A stretch of DNA of 64,000 nt from Membranihabitans marinus (GTDB lineage Bacteria > Bacteroidota > Bacteroidia > Chitinophagales > Saprospiraceae), in NCBI RefSeq assembly GCF_021729155.1, contig NZ_JAJQYA010000013.1:62001-126000 (forward strand). Reading direction: 5' to 3'. Under the pieces are notes generated by a model. That model searched no databases. It was not told the origin of the DNA and was given only the letters and a program-made list of their open reading frames with translations. A program made the position numbers and the translations under genes. Below are positions 63,942 to 64,000 of this stretch, one piece after another; the first letter of the stretch is position 1; each line of letters opens with the position of its first letter.

Positions 63942-64000
63942 ATGAATCGGAGTAATATTTTATTGGTTTTATTGGTTTTTGTATCCTGTTTTAACCTTCA
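63942..64000 (+). CDS. Start of a lipoprotein gene (cut by window edge)
   Basis: ATG at 63942 followed by 19 open codons reading a short charged start and a hydrophobic core ending in a lipobox-like Cys (LVLLVFVSC), that is, a lipoprotein signal peptide. The rest is outside the window, so no function can be given. An operator-like palindrome lies 40 bases upstream. Confidence 0.6.
   Translation, partial: MNRSNILLVLLVFVSCFNL

Overview
The window comes from a chromosome of the phylum Bacteroidota, probably a marine or sediment polysaccharide degrader. I lean towards a Saprospiria/Cytophagia-like lineage, but this is inference. The signs are two SusC/SusD pairs, an ECF sigma/FecR pair, a SprB-repeat adhesin with a type IX secretion sorting domain, moderately AT-rich DNA with very AT-rich spacers, and weak ribosome-binding sites. 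I saw no rRNA or tRNA gene, no CRISPR array and no recognisable transposase.

Layout. 1-0.95 kb: the end of a nitroreductase and an Smr-domain protein. 1.06-5.85 kb: an outer-membrane barrel protein, then a minus-strand operon (membrane hydroxylase, GyrI-like protein, sulfatase). 6-20 kb: an ECF sigma gene divergent from a set of fecR, STN-type susC, susD, a two-domain alpha/beta hydrolase, an M19-like protein, an amidohydrolase broken by one amber codon, and a second two-domain alpha/beta hydrolase. This Sus system has hydrolases but no carbohydrate-active enzyme. 20.1-27 kb is a scarred accessory segment: palindromic repeats, a duplicated and truncated HAD phosphatase gene around an AT-rich insert with a small membrane-associated gene pair, an MBL hydrolase, an aldo/keto reductase and gene remnants. 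27-31.8 kb: a planctomycete-type cytochrome/DUF1549/DUF1553 protein and its DUF1501 partner. 31.8-33.4 kb: a repeat-bearing, gene-free spacer. 33.4-37.1 kb: a giant secreted adhesin.

37.2-57.4 kb is a uronic-acid polysaccharide utilisation locus: a PhyH-type oxygenase, an aldo/keto reductase, a heparinase II/III-like lyase, SusC/SusD, two tandem paralogous heparinase-like lyases each preceded by the same covarying hairpin, a PL8-type lyase, a beta-propeller protein with a lyase-like His/His/Tyr/Arg set, and a 901-residue heparinase-like protein. It is rich in lyases and has no glycoside hydrolase or sulfatase of its own in view. 57.4-62 kb is mostly housekeeping (PepF, a small secreted protein, a LytTR regulator, a zinc metallopeptidase). 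The window ends with a second beta-propeller protein of the same type and the start of a lipoprotein gene behind a LacI-type operator-like palindrome.

Best leads: the CAZyme-free Sus system with its metal-ligand-poor M19-like protein and pseudogenised amidohydrolase; the covarying hairpin duplicated with the lyase genes; and the two beta-propeller candidate lyases.
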